A stretch of DNA of 64,000 nucleotides from Muscardinus avellanarius (GCA_963383645.1 OY726560.1:149289349-149353348); one strand, 5' to 3'; positions 10,431 to 21,337 are shown, counted from the stretch's first letter. The notes: a model not told the origin generated them from the letters alone. Translations and numbers: made by a program.

Positions 10431-10432
10431 AG
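10243..10432 (+). mobile_element. L1 3' UTR end, sense, (AAAT)n tail
   Basis: Matches the reverse complement of the L1 ends at 57773-58222 and 51589-51998: 'GTCAACCACTAAGCC', a G-rich tract (10300-10320), 'TGATGTGTGCATGTATGTCTACA', 'CACTATGATGTATGAATACAGTGCACCAATAAAATAAA'. An AATAAA signal lies in the tail. About the last 190 bases of L1 remain. Confidence 0.85.
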
Positions 10433-10463
10433 TAACATCGAAAGTAAATAGTAGTGGGGTAAC

Positions 10464-10525
10464 GCCGGATGTGATGGTGCACGCTTGTAATCCCTGTGCT
10501 TGGGAGGCAGAGACAAAGAGGATCG
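10464..10525 (+). mobile_element. B1-like SINE fragment, sense
   Basis: Only the left-most part of the B1-like half is present: 'GCCGGATGTGATGGTGCACGCTTGTAATCC', 'GCTTGGGAGGCAGAGACA', 'GAGGATCG'. It is truncated on its 3' side, which is not the usual insertion outcome, so a deletion is likely. Confidence 0.75.
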
Positions 10526-11569
10526 AGCCAAATGAATTAATCTCTAACATAAAAATTACAGGTCAGCAATAAGAGAGTCCTTTCAAGCCCGAAAGGCTCC
10601 AAATCAAATATTCACTCTTCAGATCAAATATCGAAAAGCTCAGGCTGTGCCCGGAAGCTCAAGCGAGGTTCTCCTTTAGCCACCATGGCAAGCCAGTTAA
10701 TATATTTGTACCTCAAATGTTTTGATCTGTAGAATGGGCAACAGTACCAATCAGGTTGGGTTATCTTTAGCACGGCTCTCCTAGGATGCTCCAACCCGGC
10801 CGTGCGAACACTTACCATGTTCTTCTTTTGGGCCCAAACATACAAGTTAATCACTCACATGGTGGTGTGTTGGTGTAATGGGCCAAGAAGAATTCTCTGT
10901 GCAGGGCCCTTGAGCCTCTGTGAACATTCTGTGCCCAAGGTATCTGGATCTCAGTCCACTCGTCTCTATGATAAAGGGGATGGTTTAACTGGGTCTAAAG
11001 GGCACCAGCTTCGTGGAAGGCTGTGTGCACAACTCTGAGGCCACACCCAGGCTCCAGAGGAGGGAGGGGCCCTGTATTGACATAGAAATGACCCCGCAGC
11101 CAGGAACCTCTGGGACACCCAAGTCTTGTTTCCACAATCTCTAGGTCTAGTTGTTTCTGGTTGCACAAAGGCACCACCTCAGGGAAGCTGCCTCCCTGTC
11201 TTTATTTCTTCCTTTATTCCTGGCCTGTCTCCATGGTGATACGTGATTCCTCATCTCTTAGGAAGGCTGCTAGACTCAGGGTTGCCATTGGTAGAGGCTG
11301 TGTAACTTATCACCCATTTTGAAACATTTTGGAAATGAAAGGGAGGGCCTTTCGTCACTCTTGGGACCACAGCTGGAACCTGGGACCCTCCTGGGGCATT
11401 CAGTGTCGCTCCAGGTATTGGTTCTCAAAATACCATGTCCTTGCCTCTGGCAGGGTGGGATCTGAGCATTTGCATTCTACCAAGCTTGAAGGTGATGCCT
11501 GGGCTGCAGGTCCGTGACCACATCTTGAGAAGCCGGGTGGAGCCTTAGGGCTTAGCAGTTCCCCAAATT
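10526..11569. other. unique sequence, nothing recognised
   Basis: No repeat family or gene is recognised. Open frames are short and overlap on both strands. Confidence 0.45.
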
Positions 11570-11720
11570 TACTCACAATATATTCTAGTTGATGTTTACA
11601 AAACCCCCAAAGGCATAAAATGTTATCAATAGTTTCATGCTAAGTGGAAGAATTGAGACTCCAAGAGGTCAGTGTACACTCAGCTCAAAGACAAAAAAGC
11701 TCTGTTCAGTTGGGCTCGCC
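11570..11720 (-). mobile_element. possible MIR, antisense, diverged
   Basis: Weak antisense MIR pattern: 'AAACCCCCAAAGGCATAAAATGTTATCAATAG' then 'GGAAGAATTGAGACTCCAAGAGGTCAGTG', corresponding to the MIR core and the 'gagactcagagaggt' segment. Confidence 0.4.
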
Positions 11721-11843
11721 AGCTCCTAGGCTCTACTCTGCAGACGAGGCCCGCCAGCCTCTCACGAGCTGTCGCCCGACCCTCGTACAGTGCGAATCCT
11801 TCCAGATGAAAACTGGTTCTTTTTCTCTTATGAAACCCACTTC

Positions 11844-12047
11844 GGGCTGGGCGTGCGTGCCGGTAATCCCAGTACTTGGGAGGGTGAGACAGGAGGATTG
11901 CGGACTCAAGGCCAGCCTTGACGACTTAGCAAGGCCTTTAGCGACTTAGTGCAGCCCTGTTTCAAAATAAAAAGTAAAAATAGGGTTAAGGGTGTAGCTC
12001 AGAAGTTTAATTCCCAGTACCAAAACCAAACCAAACCAAAATAAAAA
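11844..12047 (+). mobile_element. B1-dID SINE, sense
   Basis: Dimer with a small deletion near the start ('GGGCTGGGCGTGCGTGCCGGTAATCCC'). It keeps 'TTAGTGCAGCCCTGTTTCAAAATAAA' and the ID-like half, and ends in a (CCAAA)n-like tail at about 12020-12040. Confidence 0.88.
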
Positions 12048-12449
12048 TCGACTTCACCCTAGCCAAGCGGACCACAATTTGGTGTAAGAAACTCCTTTAG
12101 TCTGTCTTTCTATTTAGTTGATATTTTAATATTTTTATCATTTTGATGTATTAATACTTTTAATGTTTAAATAATAAGGTTATATCATAGAACATTTGTG
12201 CCAGATGTTTTATGTCACTGCAATGGAATTCCATTCCTAACACATCAGCCTGTTGCTCAGCTCCCACACAGTTAATCCTCATGTGTGTTTCCAGGTATGC
12301 AGCTGGGGACTGCCTGTAGCATTTAACCCCTGGATGCCTCTTCTGTCCGACGGGGCAGGCAACAGGAGCAGAGTGAAGATTAAACAAAAAGCTGCCTGGG
12401 GAAGTCATGAGGGGGGTTAGCAAATATCGAGTGCCCATAAATGTCGGCG

Positions 12450-12830
12450 TGTGAGTCAGCTTTTTGTCACCGGGACTAAAATACCTGACGAGAGTAACTT
12501 AGAGGAGGAACGATTTACTTTGGGTCATGGTTTTCAGAATTTCTATCTATGGTTGGCAAGCTCATGTGGTAGGAATACCATGGAGAGAGCTGTGATAGAG
12601 GAGAGCTGTTCCACTCCTGGCAGCTAGGAAGGAGGGTAAGAGAGGACAGGGCAGGGAGAAGATAAACCCTTCCAGGGCTCAGCCCCAGGCATCCTTTTCC
12701 TTGACTGGGTCCTGCCTCCCAGTGAGGTCAGAGTCCTCAAGGTCTAATGACTGCCTGACGGCCCCACTTCTGAACCTTGCTGCGCTGGGGATCACATTGA
12801 CCAGACCCAAAGCATCACAGACAGCTAACC
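12450..12830 (+). mobile_element. LTR-like interspersed repeat, family uncertain
   Basis: The layout matches a repeat I know from rodent introns: 'GTGAGTCAGCTTTTTGTCAC', 'AAATACCTGACGAGAG', 'AACTTAGAGGAGGAACGATTTACTTTGGGTCATGG', then 'GCAGCTAGGAAGGAGGG' and a CCT-rich 3' part. I believe it is LTR-derived but cannot name the family with certainty. The 3' boundary is approximate. Confidence 0.45.
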
Positions 12831-13865
12831 TCTTCTTAAAGTTCTCTGCCGCACAACCTCCTATTCTATCAGTCAGCATTTTGCAAGCATGGGCTTCTTT
12901 TCCTTCCTCGCAGCATCTCTTCAAGGCTTGTTGTGGAAGGAATGCAGAATTTAGATGCTTAGAAATCCCAGGAACTTGTCTTTGTACTGGAAAGTCGTGA
13001 CACCCAAAACACGAGTGGTGGGCCACTTCACGGAGGTCGCGTGCAGGTTGCTGGGACTACGCAGCTCATCTGTGACCTTGCTCCCCACATCCCCTCCCAG
13101 CTGCACGGAATGGAACGCATCCAGGCTTTGCCGTCCTCGATGTTCACCACAAGTCCATACAGCCGAGCCCAAGGCTCTGAGGGGAACATGGGGAAGGAGT
13201 TGGGTGGGCCTCGCTCAGCCCTGCTGGCTGCTGATAGACTCGGGAGGAATGGACATTTTCCTCTGGATGCCTGTCTATGACAGAAAAGAAAACCAAGAAC
13301 CTCAGAGGGCCCGGCAGGCTTTGTTTTGTGGTTTGGTCCAAAATCAGAGCCCAAAGTGAGAACAAATCTCATGTCCAATGGCCTCAGATTTAGACTTGTT
13401 GTGAGATAAAAATTCTCTTTTGTCAGTGGCCTTGTGAGCAGAGGATTCATGGTGCTCTGGGGCTGGCAACAAAGGAGTATCGCAGAGTCTCACCAGGTGG
13501 ACAGGTGTCAGGATCAGCAGAACCCAGTGCACAGCCCTAAAGAAAGAACCAGGAAAAGAGGTCAATAAGCAAAATCCTCTGGCCTGGGAGTGGGTCTCAG
13601 TTTGGACTTCCTGTGAGAGAAGCCACCTCAAAGACACTATTTACTTAGGAGTCTATGGTTCGCAACTGAGGTTGGGCTTACCTAGGGGTGGTTCATCTTT
13701 CTCAAGCCAGTAAGTTTCCTCCTCCACTGACGGTCAGCTTCGAGAGGGGCAGGCGGCTCTGCTCCTGCAGGTCACCTGCCTATTAGCTAAGCCATTTGCC
13801 TTGCGTGCTCTAGCAGGATAGCTCGCGCTTGTTAGATGGTGGTGGGTGGGAGTCCTGAGAGAGAT
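12831..13865. other. unique sequence, nothing recognised
   Basis: Several overlapping frames of 70-140 codons on both strands, with no domain or conserved motif. It ends at the GA microsatellite. Confidence 0.45.
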
Positions 13866-13873
13866 GAGAGAGA

Positions 13874-13965
<92 letters not shown>
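13866..13965 (+). repeat. (GA)n microsatellite, 100-bp pure purine run
   Basis: Every base on the plus strand in this interval is G or A, with nearly uninterrupted GA units and a few GG interruptions (about 13876 and 13931). Confidence 0.97.
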
Positions 13966-13969
<4 letters not shown>

Positions 13970-14324
13970 CTCAGGGTGAAATGCCTGTTGAGGCCCAGGT
14001 TTGAAATCGGTACGGGGCTGCTTCTGCCATATATTACTAACTAAAGCAAGCCACAAGGCCAAACAGATTCAGAAATACATTCTACAAAAAGACGCTATGC
14101 TTCTTGAGGGATGGCGTTGTAAAGTCATTTTGCAGGGGAGCAGGGATTTGGGACGTGGAAATTGGGGCCATTATGCAAAGGACTGCAGATGGGGAGGGTT
14201 GGCCAATCAACAGCTCCTAGACAAGTGAAGTCCACGAGGAAACCACGCAGAGAGTGAGCTGCCGAGCATGTAAAAGCCCATCTCCCTCCTGGCCACCTTC
14301 TGGGAAGCAGAGATGGGCCTGGGT

Positions 14325-14535
14325 GTGGGAAATGGCTAGGGGGGTGAGGTTTAGACCCTGATCCACCTCTGACCAGCCGTGTCTCTCTGGGGAGTCAGAG
14401 AATCCATTTCGGCCTTAATTTTCCCATCTGAAAAAATGGGATCGTGGTTCCCAAATCACAGGGTTGTTGTGAGGGTTAAAGAGGTGGTAGGTCTGGCAGA
14501 AGGTGGGTGCTGGAAAAGCAGGTGCTGTAATGAGT
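14325..14535 (+). mobile_element. MIR, sense
   Basis: Landmarks in MIR order: 'CTGACCAGCCGTGTCTCT', 'TTTTCCCATCTGAAAAAATGGGATCG', 'ATCACAGGGTTGTTGTGAGGGTTAAAGAG', 'AGGTGCTGTAATGA'. This is one of the clearest MIR copies in the window. Confidence 0.85.
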
Positions 14536-15684
14536 AACATCTATGATCTTTCAAGTAGCAAATAACATCTACGATGAGAGATGATAAATTACAACGAATA
14601 ATTAAAATTCCCTCCCCCCAGTAGATGTGCCTAGAATTTTCTAACCCAAATGGCAAAATGGCACCCCAATAATATACCAGCAAAAGTCCCAGGCCCATGG
14701 TTCAGCCACCCCTGTAGCCATCAGAAGCAACCACCAGGCACGTAGGTCCTCCGAGGCCGTGGTCTCCCTTTGGTCTGGTGTCCCTGGTCCCCCTTGGGTC
14801 CCTGGTCTCTCTTGGCTGGGTGACTCTCTCTGCCCTGGGTCTAATCTGGTTCTCTGCACACAGATCGGGGCAGGAGCAGACCTCTTATGAGGCAGCCCCT
14901 CAGCAGGCTGGGTGAAGCCTCTGTCCTTTTGTTCTTTGACTCCCATGTGCTGGTGTCCCTGGGCAGGGGAAGGTCAGGAGGAAGAATAAAGCACAGCTCT
15001 AGGCCAGTCATCTCCAAAATAGCCTTTGTGTGTGTTCGCCAATGGAGTCACCACTAGCTACACACAGCTGCAGGGCACAGGGAAGGTGGTTCCAGGAAAG
15101 TAGCTGCCATGGTTACATGTAGCCGGTGGTTCCCAGGGAGCTCCAGATGGGGAGGTCCCGAAAGGAGACGTGGGGATGCTGAGTGGCGTGGTCATCACAC
15201 AGAGGTGTGAGGACATTGTCTCAGGGTGGTGTGGGAGCCAGGTGAGGGTTTGGGTGTGGCTCAGCTGAGCAGCAGGGCCCTGGAAGAGTTGTTGGTGGCA
15301 TGGTCTGGTTCTTCTGTATTTTAAGCTGAGAAAAGAAGGAAAACTAGTATAATTCTGGGACCATCTAGAATCCAGTGTAGACTCAGCCTCTCCCCTCTCC
15401 TGATGGGAGACTTTCCTGAAAAAGTCCCTTTATACGCTAGCTTCTGCTATCATGTGCCGAGGAAAACCAGACCTCAGCTGTCCTCACGAGGGCAAAAGGG
15501 AGACCATCACATCAAGGGGAAGGGGCCTTCCTGTTTAGATGGCCGCTTTTTAACAACAACAACAAAAATCATGTGGTCTCGTGTGTTTCAAGGATGTTAA
15601 GATAGTCCAAGTGTCTATGTGTGCACATGTAGACACATGCATGGACATGTAGTCATATGTGCACATACAGACACATGCACGCAT

Positions 15685-15685
<1 letters not shown>
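14536..15685. other. unique sequence, nothing recognised
   Basis: Includes a CT/GG-rich patch with near-repeats of 'CCCTGGTC...CCTTGGGTC' (about 14760-14840). No gene or repeat family is recognised. Confidence 0.45.

Positions 15686-15726
<41 letters not shown>
15686..15726 (+). repeat. (CA)n microsatellite
   Basis: Continuous CA units preceded by imperfect ACACATGCAC units. A 63-codon frame crosses it and is an artefact. Confidence 0.95.
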
Positions 15727-15728
<2 letters not shown>

Positions 15729-16229
15729 TATTTGTGAAGGAGTTTACTTTTGGAGAGCTGGGACAAGATGCTTCAGTTTGGAAAAGCTGAAGGTTTTGCT
15801 TCTGCTTTAATTGGGTTCAAAAAGATGACAAACCAAGCCTGCCTGAGGGTTTGCTTTTGAAACTCACACTGGAATTTATTTCAGGACCTTCCCTAAGTAG
15901 CCGCAGAATGCCGCATGGGGAACTGATGGTGGCTTTTGCCGAGAGATTTTTTTTTTCTCCAAAATTGCCTTCGGCTCCAGTAGAAATAAATGACCCCAAA
16001 CAATCACAGGCTTTGTGTGTAAGGTAGATGAAAAAGACCACCCTCTGTCCACCTTGCCAATCCCTCAAACCCCTGGTATTTCTGAGCGTTGGGACCCCAT
16101 CGCAGGCAAACATTCTAGCATCCCTGCAAGGATAGTCTTTCTGGATCCCTCAATTAATTGAGTTTGTTCGATCCCAGCAGCCCTCACGCAGGCATTCCGC
16201 AGTGGTCTGGGAAAGATGAGTTTTCTGCT
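15727..16229. other. unique sequence
   Basis: No repeat recognised. A T-run lies at about 15949-15957. The 98-codon minus frame at 15817-16113 has no recognisable homology. Confidence 0.4.
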
Positions 16230-16390
16230 ATCGCCATAATTTACCCATGTAACGACTTGGTGATTACATGGAAAATATCGTATAAATACACAGTAATTAC
16301 AAGTTCATGCAGATTACTTGGTATATACATTTGAAGTTACCGAGCAGTTCAAAGATTAATTATCCTGTAACTGGCAGTATTTAAATCTTT
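16230..16390. promoter_or_regulatory. candidate conserved AT-rich block
   Basis: Dense homeodomain-like cores in unique DNA: 'CATAATTTACCC', 'GTGATTACATGG', 'ACAGTAATTACAAG', 'GATTAATTATCC'. A poly-T run follows at about 16388-16414. Regulatory status is inferred from composition. Confidence 0.4.
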
Positions 16391-16639
16391 TTTTTTTTTT
16401 TTTTTTTTTTTTTTGCTTGTCTACGAAGATGTCGAGGTCGACTTCAAGGCTGGCTAGGATGGGCATGCGATGAGTATGATCTGAAAAGAAAAAATGAAAT
16501 TTGACAGGCATGGATTATTTAAAGCATGCCTATGTGAGCTGCGCAGCCACCACACTTTGATGCGAATCGTAGGGGAAAGAGCAGGGGGATGGTGTGTAGA
16601 GGAAGGTGCTAACAAAGTAAGGATTTCCTGCTGGCGACT

Positions 16640-17270
16640 TGAAATTTAAACAAATAATCATTTAAATGGCGGCCCGGCATTACGTTCCGAGTTGTGTGCG
16701 TTAATGTCAACATCTGGTACCAACATTTTGACAATTCTATTAAAATGCCCCAGCATTCTCTATCTAACACCTGTTAGCTCTAATTTTCTTTGCCGAGAAG
16801 CACACCAGTAGACAGGGTAGATTCCAAATCATTTATCACTTTTAAAGTGTTTCCATATGCGTGTTGGACCCAGCCTGGCCCTAGGCAAACGTTTTCTGAA
16901 TGCATTAAAATTCAGGACTATTTTTTTTTTTAAGAAAAATGTGTAGACACCAATGTTTCATTGAATTCATGTCTGGTAATTATTAGCTTAAATTATGGCT
17001 CACACATGACTTGACAAGGTGGACCATGAATTAAAATGTGGGCGCGCGCAAACACACGCATCCGCCCGGACTCTTCAATAGATGCACCCAAGTCGGCGGC
17101 GCACGTTATTGAGATGTCAGTCAGTAATCATTAGGCAAACACTCTTCATGGAGGGAGCTGCTAGGAGGCCCGGGCTCCCAAGAGACCATCTAAAAATGTC
17201 AAAAATGTTACAGTATAAATCAAAGATAAGAACAAGAGAACATGTGTTAGAGATGCAGGCAATTAGTTAA
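16640..17270. promoter_or_regulatory. candidate conserved block
   Basis: Repeat-free sequence with 'AATAATCATTTAAATGG', 'TAATTATTAGCTTAAATTATGG', 'CAGTAATCATTAGG' and 'GGCAATTAGTTAATATAAG'. A CpG-bearing patch lies at about 17040-17105. Motif density and the absence of repeats over more than 600 bp suggest constraint, which was not tested. Confidence 0.4.
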
Positions 17271-17753
17271 TATAAGTTTCAACCTTTTAGCAAAACAGGC
17301 AACAAAATTTCCTCTTGACAAAAGGCTACAGATAAGATCAAGTCAATTCTCAGACAGTACAATCTTCCTGAATCAAAGTGAACCTCCAGCGGGCTGAGAG
17401 GGAGGGATGATCCAGGGAGACTTGGGGTTGGAGGGTGTGAACCCCGGGCTTGGTCTTCCAAGCTTGGAAATGACTGGCATGGCCGCCCGGCTCTTGTTGT
17501 GGGGTAGTGGAGTCCAAAATGCAGGGGATCATCCTCTGGCCCTGGGATCTGGCTCGGGAAGTCAGCTAGCTGCACTTTGCTGGGCCTTCTGAATCGAATT
17601 TAGAAGGGAGAATGAAATTTTATTGCTCTTTTCAAAGGAAAAAAGTGCTTGCAAAAAGCGGTGGGAGCAGGGATATTATATGGAGAAATGCTTGCTTATT
17701 GCTTTTTAGAAGGTATTTTTAAAATTAAATATTTTATATAGTGTTTTCTTTTT

Positions 17754-17756
<3 letters not shown>
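17271..17756. other. unique sequence
   Basis: No repeat or gene recognised. Short frames on both strands in the GC-richer part (17350-17590) lack homology. Confidence 0.4.

Positions 17757-17802
<46 letters not shown>
17757..17802 (+). repeat. (TC)n microsatellite
   Basis: Continuous CT units, followed by an imperfect pyrimidine-rich stretch to about 17825. Confidence 0.95.
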
Positions 17803-17804
<2 letters not shown>

Positions 17805-17829
17805 CCTTCTCTTTCTTTCTCTCTCACAC

Positions 17830-18400
17830 ACTCTCCAACATGCCTAGCGAAAAAATGTTGTATGAAACATCAAAAACATTCACATACAGAAAATAGATTC
17901 TAAGCAAAATAACCCATGCTGCAAACACAAGGAAACATCGAGAAAACAAGAAAGAAGGAAGACCTGAGTTCACTAACTCTCCACGTAAAAAAAGAAAAAA
18001 AATTACAGACGGTTAAAAATGTCCGCCCCTGTACACACGCACACCTACACTTTCACACTTCCTCTGTTTACTAAATAACATTTCAGCACAGTTTTCATCG
18101 TATAAGGAAAGTGTTTGAAACTTGGAATAAGTGCACTTAATTAAAGGGAGGCTGTGAAAATGTGCACTAATCTGATATGACTAATAGCAAAGTGCATGAA
18201 ATTGCTAATTAGAATTTCATTAAAGGTGCTGCTTTATCAGACTGTGAAAATCACAACCTTTAAAATTCTTTCAGGAGAGCTTAATTCCTTTTCAAACAGA
18301 AATATTCTTTAAAGACATTTGATTTGTTCTGAAGGAATTCGTGGCCTCCGCAGGAGCTAAAAATGTTGCCGATATTCCAGGAGGTGACATCAGGGTAGGA
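17830..18400. promoter_or_regulatory. candidate conserved AT-rich block
   Basis: Unique sequence with a homeodomain palindrome CTAATTAG at 18205-18212, 'ACTTAATTAAAGGG', 'TTTCATTAAAGG' and repeated AGTGCA/TGTGCAC motifs (about 18131-18200). It resembles a developmental enhancer core by composition only. Confidence 0.4.
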
Positions 18401-18410
18401 ATATAGATCA

Positions 18411-18441
<31 letters not shown>

Positions 18442-19219
18442 GCCTGATGAGTCACCCCCCCCCCCCATGGATTATTGTTCAAAAAACCCAGTCATGAAAT
18501 CCGGAGTTGAGTCCTTGGCTTCTTCCACATGTATTTTGTTTTCTGCTGAAACCTAATGTTTATTCTCTCCTACAAGAGACTTTTAAGATTTTTTTTGAAG
18601 TCACTAAAAATAAAATAGATATTTTAATTTTCACTTGAATTAAGAAAAATAGGCACATACAACAAAGTCTATTTTTTTCCTGAAAAGCAAAAGCCTATTC
18701 AATTCATTCATATTTTAAAAAGTAAGTGAATAGCCTTTATTTATTCTTTTAAAAAAAACTCTTAAAATGTGAATACCATTTCAGTCACAAAATTGCACTC
18801 TTTAAAGGTGGGAGATTCCTGTATTAATAATTGTAAATGCATTTTACTCCTTCCTTGATTTGCTTTTCTGAGTTACATGCTTTTATTATTTCACATTTTA
18901 ATTATTCCCCGCACAAAATCCAAACTTCGGCTTGGTCTTTACCAATCAGATTTTTTTCTTAATTTACCTTTTTATTCTTTTATCTTTTCTATTTTCAACT
19001 TTATTTCCCACACTTTTCTTTATATTTTTATATACAAAAGTTACTGTGCTACTTTGTCTGCTGGAGGAGGGACTTCTGATGTTACCAACTGTATTTTCTT
19101 TGCTATTTTCCCCACTTGTTCAAAGATTCTTATAGTAGTGGCTGGGTTTTATTTTAATACTCTCACTTTATTGAATAGTTACATTTTGTTATTAAAAAAC
19201 CATTAATGTTAATGGAAAC
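18401..19219. other. AT-rich unique sequence with homopolymer runs
   Basis: Poly-T at about 18416-18441, a C-run at about 18457-18466, and several short A/T runs. The 109-codon frame at 18877-19206 is hydrophobic because it is T-rich, and is not convincing. No repeat family recognised. Confidence 0.45.
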
Positions 19220-19960
19220 TACAGCTCACTAAAGCTTCAGTGTACTTTTACAGAAGTTGTTAAAAACCCAGTCCTGCTCCGGGTTTGCAGAACACACCAG
19301 TGGTGAACGGTGATGTCAGTTTGCAGAACTGAACATTCCGAATAGACTTTAAAACCTGGATTGAAAAGCTAATCAGCCATATTTACCTGGCCACCGTCTC
19401 TGGAAGGGGAGAAAAATGAGAACAGAAGTAACTTTATTTGAGACACAGTGTGATTTCTTTGGACGTTGAAACCAATCTCAAGTGGGTTAATTACAGTTTG
19501 CTGTAATTTCCATACCAGCAGGGAGAATTTTTGTGGAATTTCGATGATTTATCAACGGGGCTGGGTAATAGATAAAAGATCGCCTTTTCCTCTCCAATAT
19601 TTGGGGGAGCGTGTTTGTACAATAAGAGTAAATGCTTTTTAAAGATTGGTCTAGACTTAAATGAATAAAAATTGGGCTCGTTAACCGTAGAGCCTGGAGA
19701 AGGGGTGTCGGTCTCACCTCCCCCTGGGACACTGTAGTCAAACAAAGCTACTAATTCGAGTGTTTTAAGTTTCGGGTGGAGGAATAGCCTTCCCATAGGG
19801 CAACAATGGGGCTGTTGTCCTTTCAGGCACTTGGCTTTTGCAGACTCCTCACTGTGCGTCTTATGCAAAACACTTGGCAGGTAATCGTGATTTAATTCTT
19901 TTCAAGTAAATTACAGTGAGTGCGTGACGCAGGGCCGGCTCCGTCAATAGTTGAATTAAT
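19220..19960. promoter_or_regulatory. candidate conserved block with a perfect dyad
   Basis: Repeat-free. It contains a perfect 8-bp inverted repeat, AATTACAG-TTTG-CTGTAATT, at 19489-19508, plus 'GTAAATTACAGTGAG' (about 19905), 'TAGATAAAAGATCG' and 'GACTTAAATGAATAAAAATTGGGC'. Likely regulatory by composition. Confidence 0.4.
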
Positions 19961-20083
19961 GACGGCAGGAACGAAAACAACAATTGTGCCCAACAGCCCT
20001 TCCCAGGGCCCCACCCGCGCTAGGGGGAGCTGCCAATCTGGCCGCCACAGCGGGAGGGCTAGGTGTGCTCTCGCGACCACTAG
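19961..20083. other. GC-rich, CpG-bearing unique sequence
   Basis: GC-rich with several CpGs ('CCACCCGCGCTAGG', 'CTCTCGCGACC'). It leads into the minisatellite. No transcript feature is visible. Confidence 0.35.
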
Positions 20084-20210
20084 CTCAGGCCTAGGTCCCC
20101 GGAGGGGTCAGCCTCTGGGGGTGCTCCCAGGATGGATCACTCGGGCCTGGGTCCCCGAAGGGTCAGCGTCTGGGGGTGCTCCCAGGATGGATAGCTCGGG
20201 CCTGGGGATG
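20084..20210 (+). repeat. GC-rich minisatellite, 55-56 bp unit, about 2.3 copies
   Basis: Unit 1 is 20084-20139 (56 bp), unit 2 is 20140-20194 (55 bp), and a partial third copy is 20195-20210. Shared landmarks are 'CTC(A/G)GGCCT(A/G)GGTCCCCG' and 'TCTGGGGGTGCTCCCAGGAT'. The two full copies differ at only a handful of positions, so the duplication is fairly recent. Confidence 0.9.
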
Positions 20211-20381
20211 CGAGTTAACTGCGCAAAGGGTTCCCGGGCGCATGACCATCCGGGCTTTGATAATAGGTTCATCGCCCAGGTTTCCTCGCCGGGCTGGCGG
20301 GTGGGCAGGGGGCACCTGGCAGGTTTCCCCAGTGCTGCAGAGCGGGTGGCAGTGCGCCAGGTGTCCCTGGGCACACGACAG

Positions 20382-20385
<4 letters not shown>

Positions 20386-20434
<49 letters not shown>
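20386..20434 (+). repeat. (GT)n microsatellite
   Basis: Uninterrupted GT units. Open frames of 97-235 codons on both strands run through it as Val/Cys or Thr/His repeats and should be disregarded. Confidence 0.97.
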
Positions 20435-20437
<3 letters not shown>

Positions 20438-20704
20438 ACCTAGTGTCCAGACCCCCACTGCTCACTTAGGCAACCTGGAGCTGGAGTGCAGGGAGTCACT
20501 TGGGGAGAGGATTGGGCACCTGGGGCCAAGCAATGGGTGCTTCGTAACTATTGAACTGTGCCAATGTGGACTGCGTGACCTGCCGCTTTCCTACAGCACT
20601 TGGTACAAAATCTGGACTCTCTCCTGAGGCCCACCGTGGGTAGGTAGCCTCTGGATTTGGAATGCCAGCTAGGAAATGCCCACACCGTCCTGAGTGGGTG
20701 ACTC

Positions 20705-20860
20705 CCTGCAGGCTTCTTAACCGCTTTGGCACCAGTTTTCACAGCTGGAAACCGGGTTGATAATGGAGCCCTATGTTCAGGGTCTCGATGAGCTACCTTG
20801 GGGGTGCTTAAAATGGTGTCTGGTACAAACTAAAGTGCTCAGGAAATGTCAGGAGGCTCA
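20705..20860 (+). mobile_element. MIR, sense, diverged
   Basis: MIR-like order: 'TTAACCGCTTTGGCACCAGTTTTCACAGCTGGAAACCGGGTTGATAATGG', 'GGTGCTTAAAATGGTGTCTGG', 'AGTGCTCAGGAAATG'. Confidence 0.65.
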
Positions 20861-20914
20861 CTCCAGTTGGGCCTTATCTGTATTTTCCATTTTCCTGGAC
20901 CTCCCAGGATACGT

Positions 20915-21225
20915 CCCTGCCTCAGGGCCTTTGCAGGCAAAAGTCCTCTCTTCTTCCCTCCTGACTTTGGGCCTCTGCTCAGCTGTGTCCCTGAGAGGCC
21001 TTGTTGACCCACATCCCACCAGTCTGTATCCTAAAGCTCTTTCCTTTCTAATATTGATCTGGGTCTGAGTGGCTTCTACTTAGCCATTATTGTCTGTCTT
21101 CTCCCCAAAATGTAAGTTCCAGGAGAATGAGGACCGTCTTTTCGTGCTCTCCACAGGTCCTCAGCACTTTGCTCAGGGCCTGGTATGCAGTAGGCGCTCA
21201 AATCCCGAGAAATGGCTGAACAAAG
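20915..21225 (+). mobile_element. L2 LINE 3' end, sense
   Basis: Characteristic L2 end: 'CCTCAGGGCCTTTGCA', 'GAGAGGCCTTGTTGACC', 'AATGTAAGTTCCAGGAGAATGAGGACC', 'CTGGTATGCAGTAGGCGCTCAAATCC'. An ancient mammalian fossil. Confidence 0.8.
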
Positions 21226-21337
21226 TCCCTTCCACGCCGACCTTCACACTCATTGCCTCTAAGTGCCAGGGTGTGTAGTTCCAGGCCATAAGCAAAAGCA
21301 TACAGGTGGAAATGATATTGTCAAAATCAGACAATCA

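Noticed and set aside
19920..20627. 235-codon open frame, plus strand
   Set aside because: It runs through the minisatellite and the (GT)n tract, and long frames on the minus strand cover the same bases. No domain or homology.
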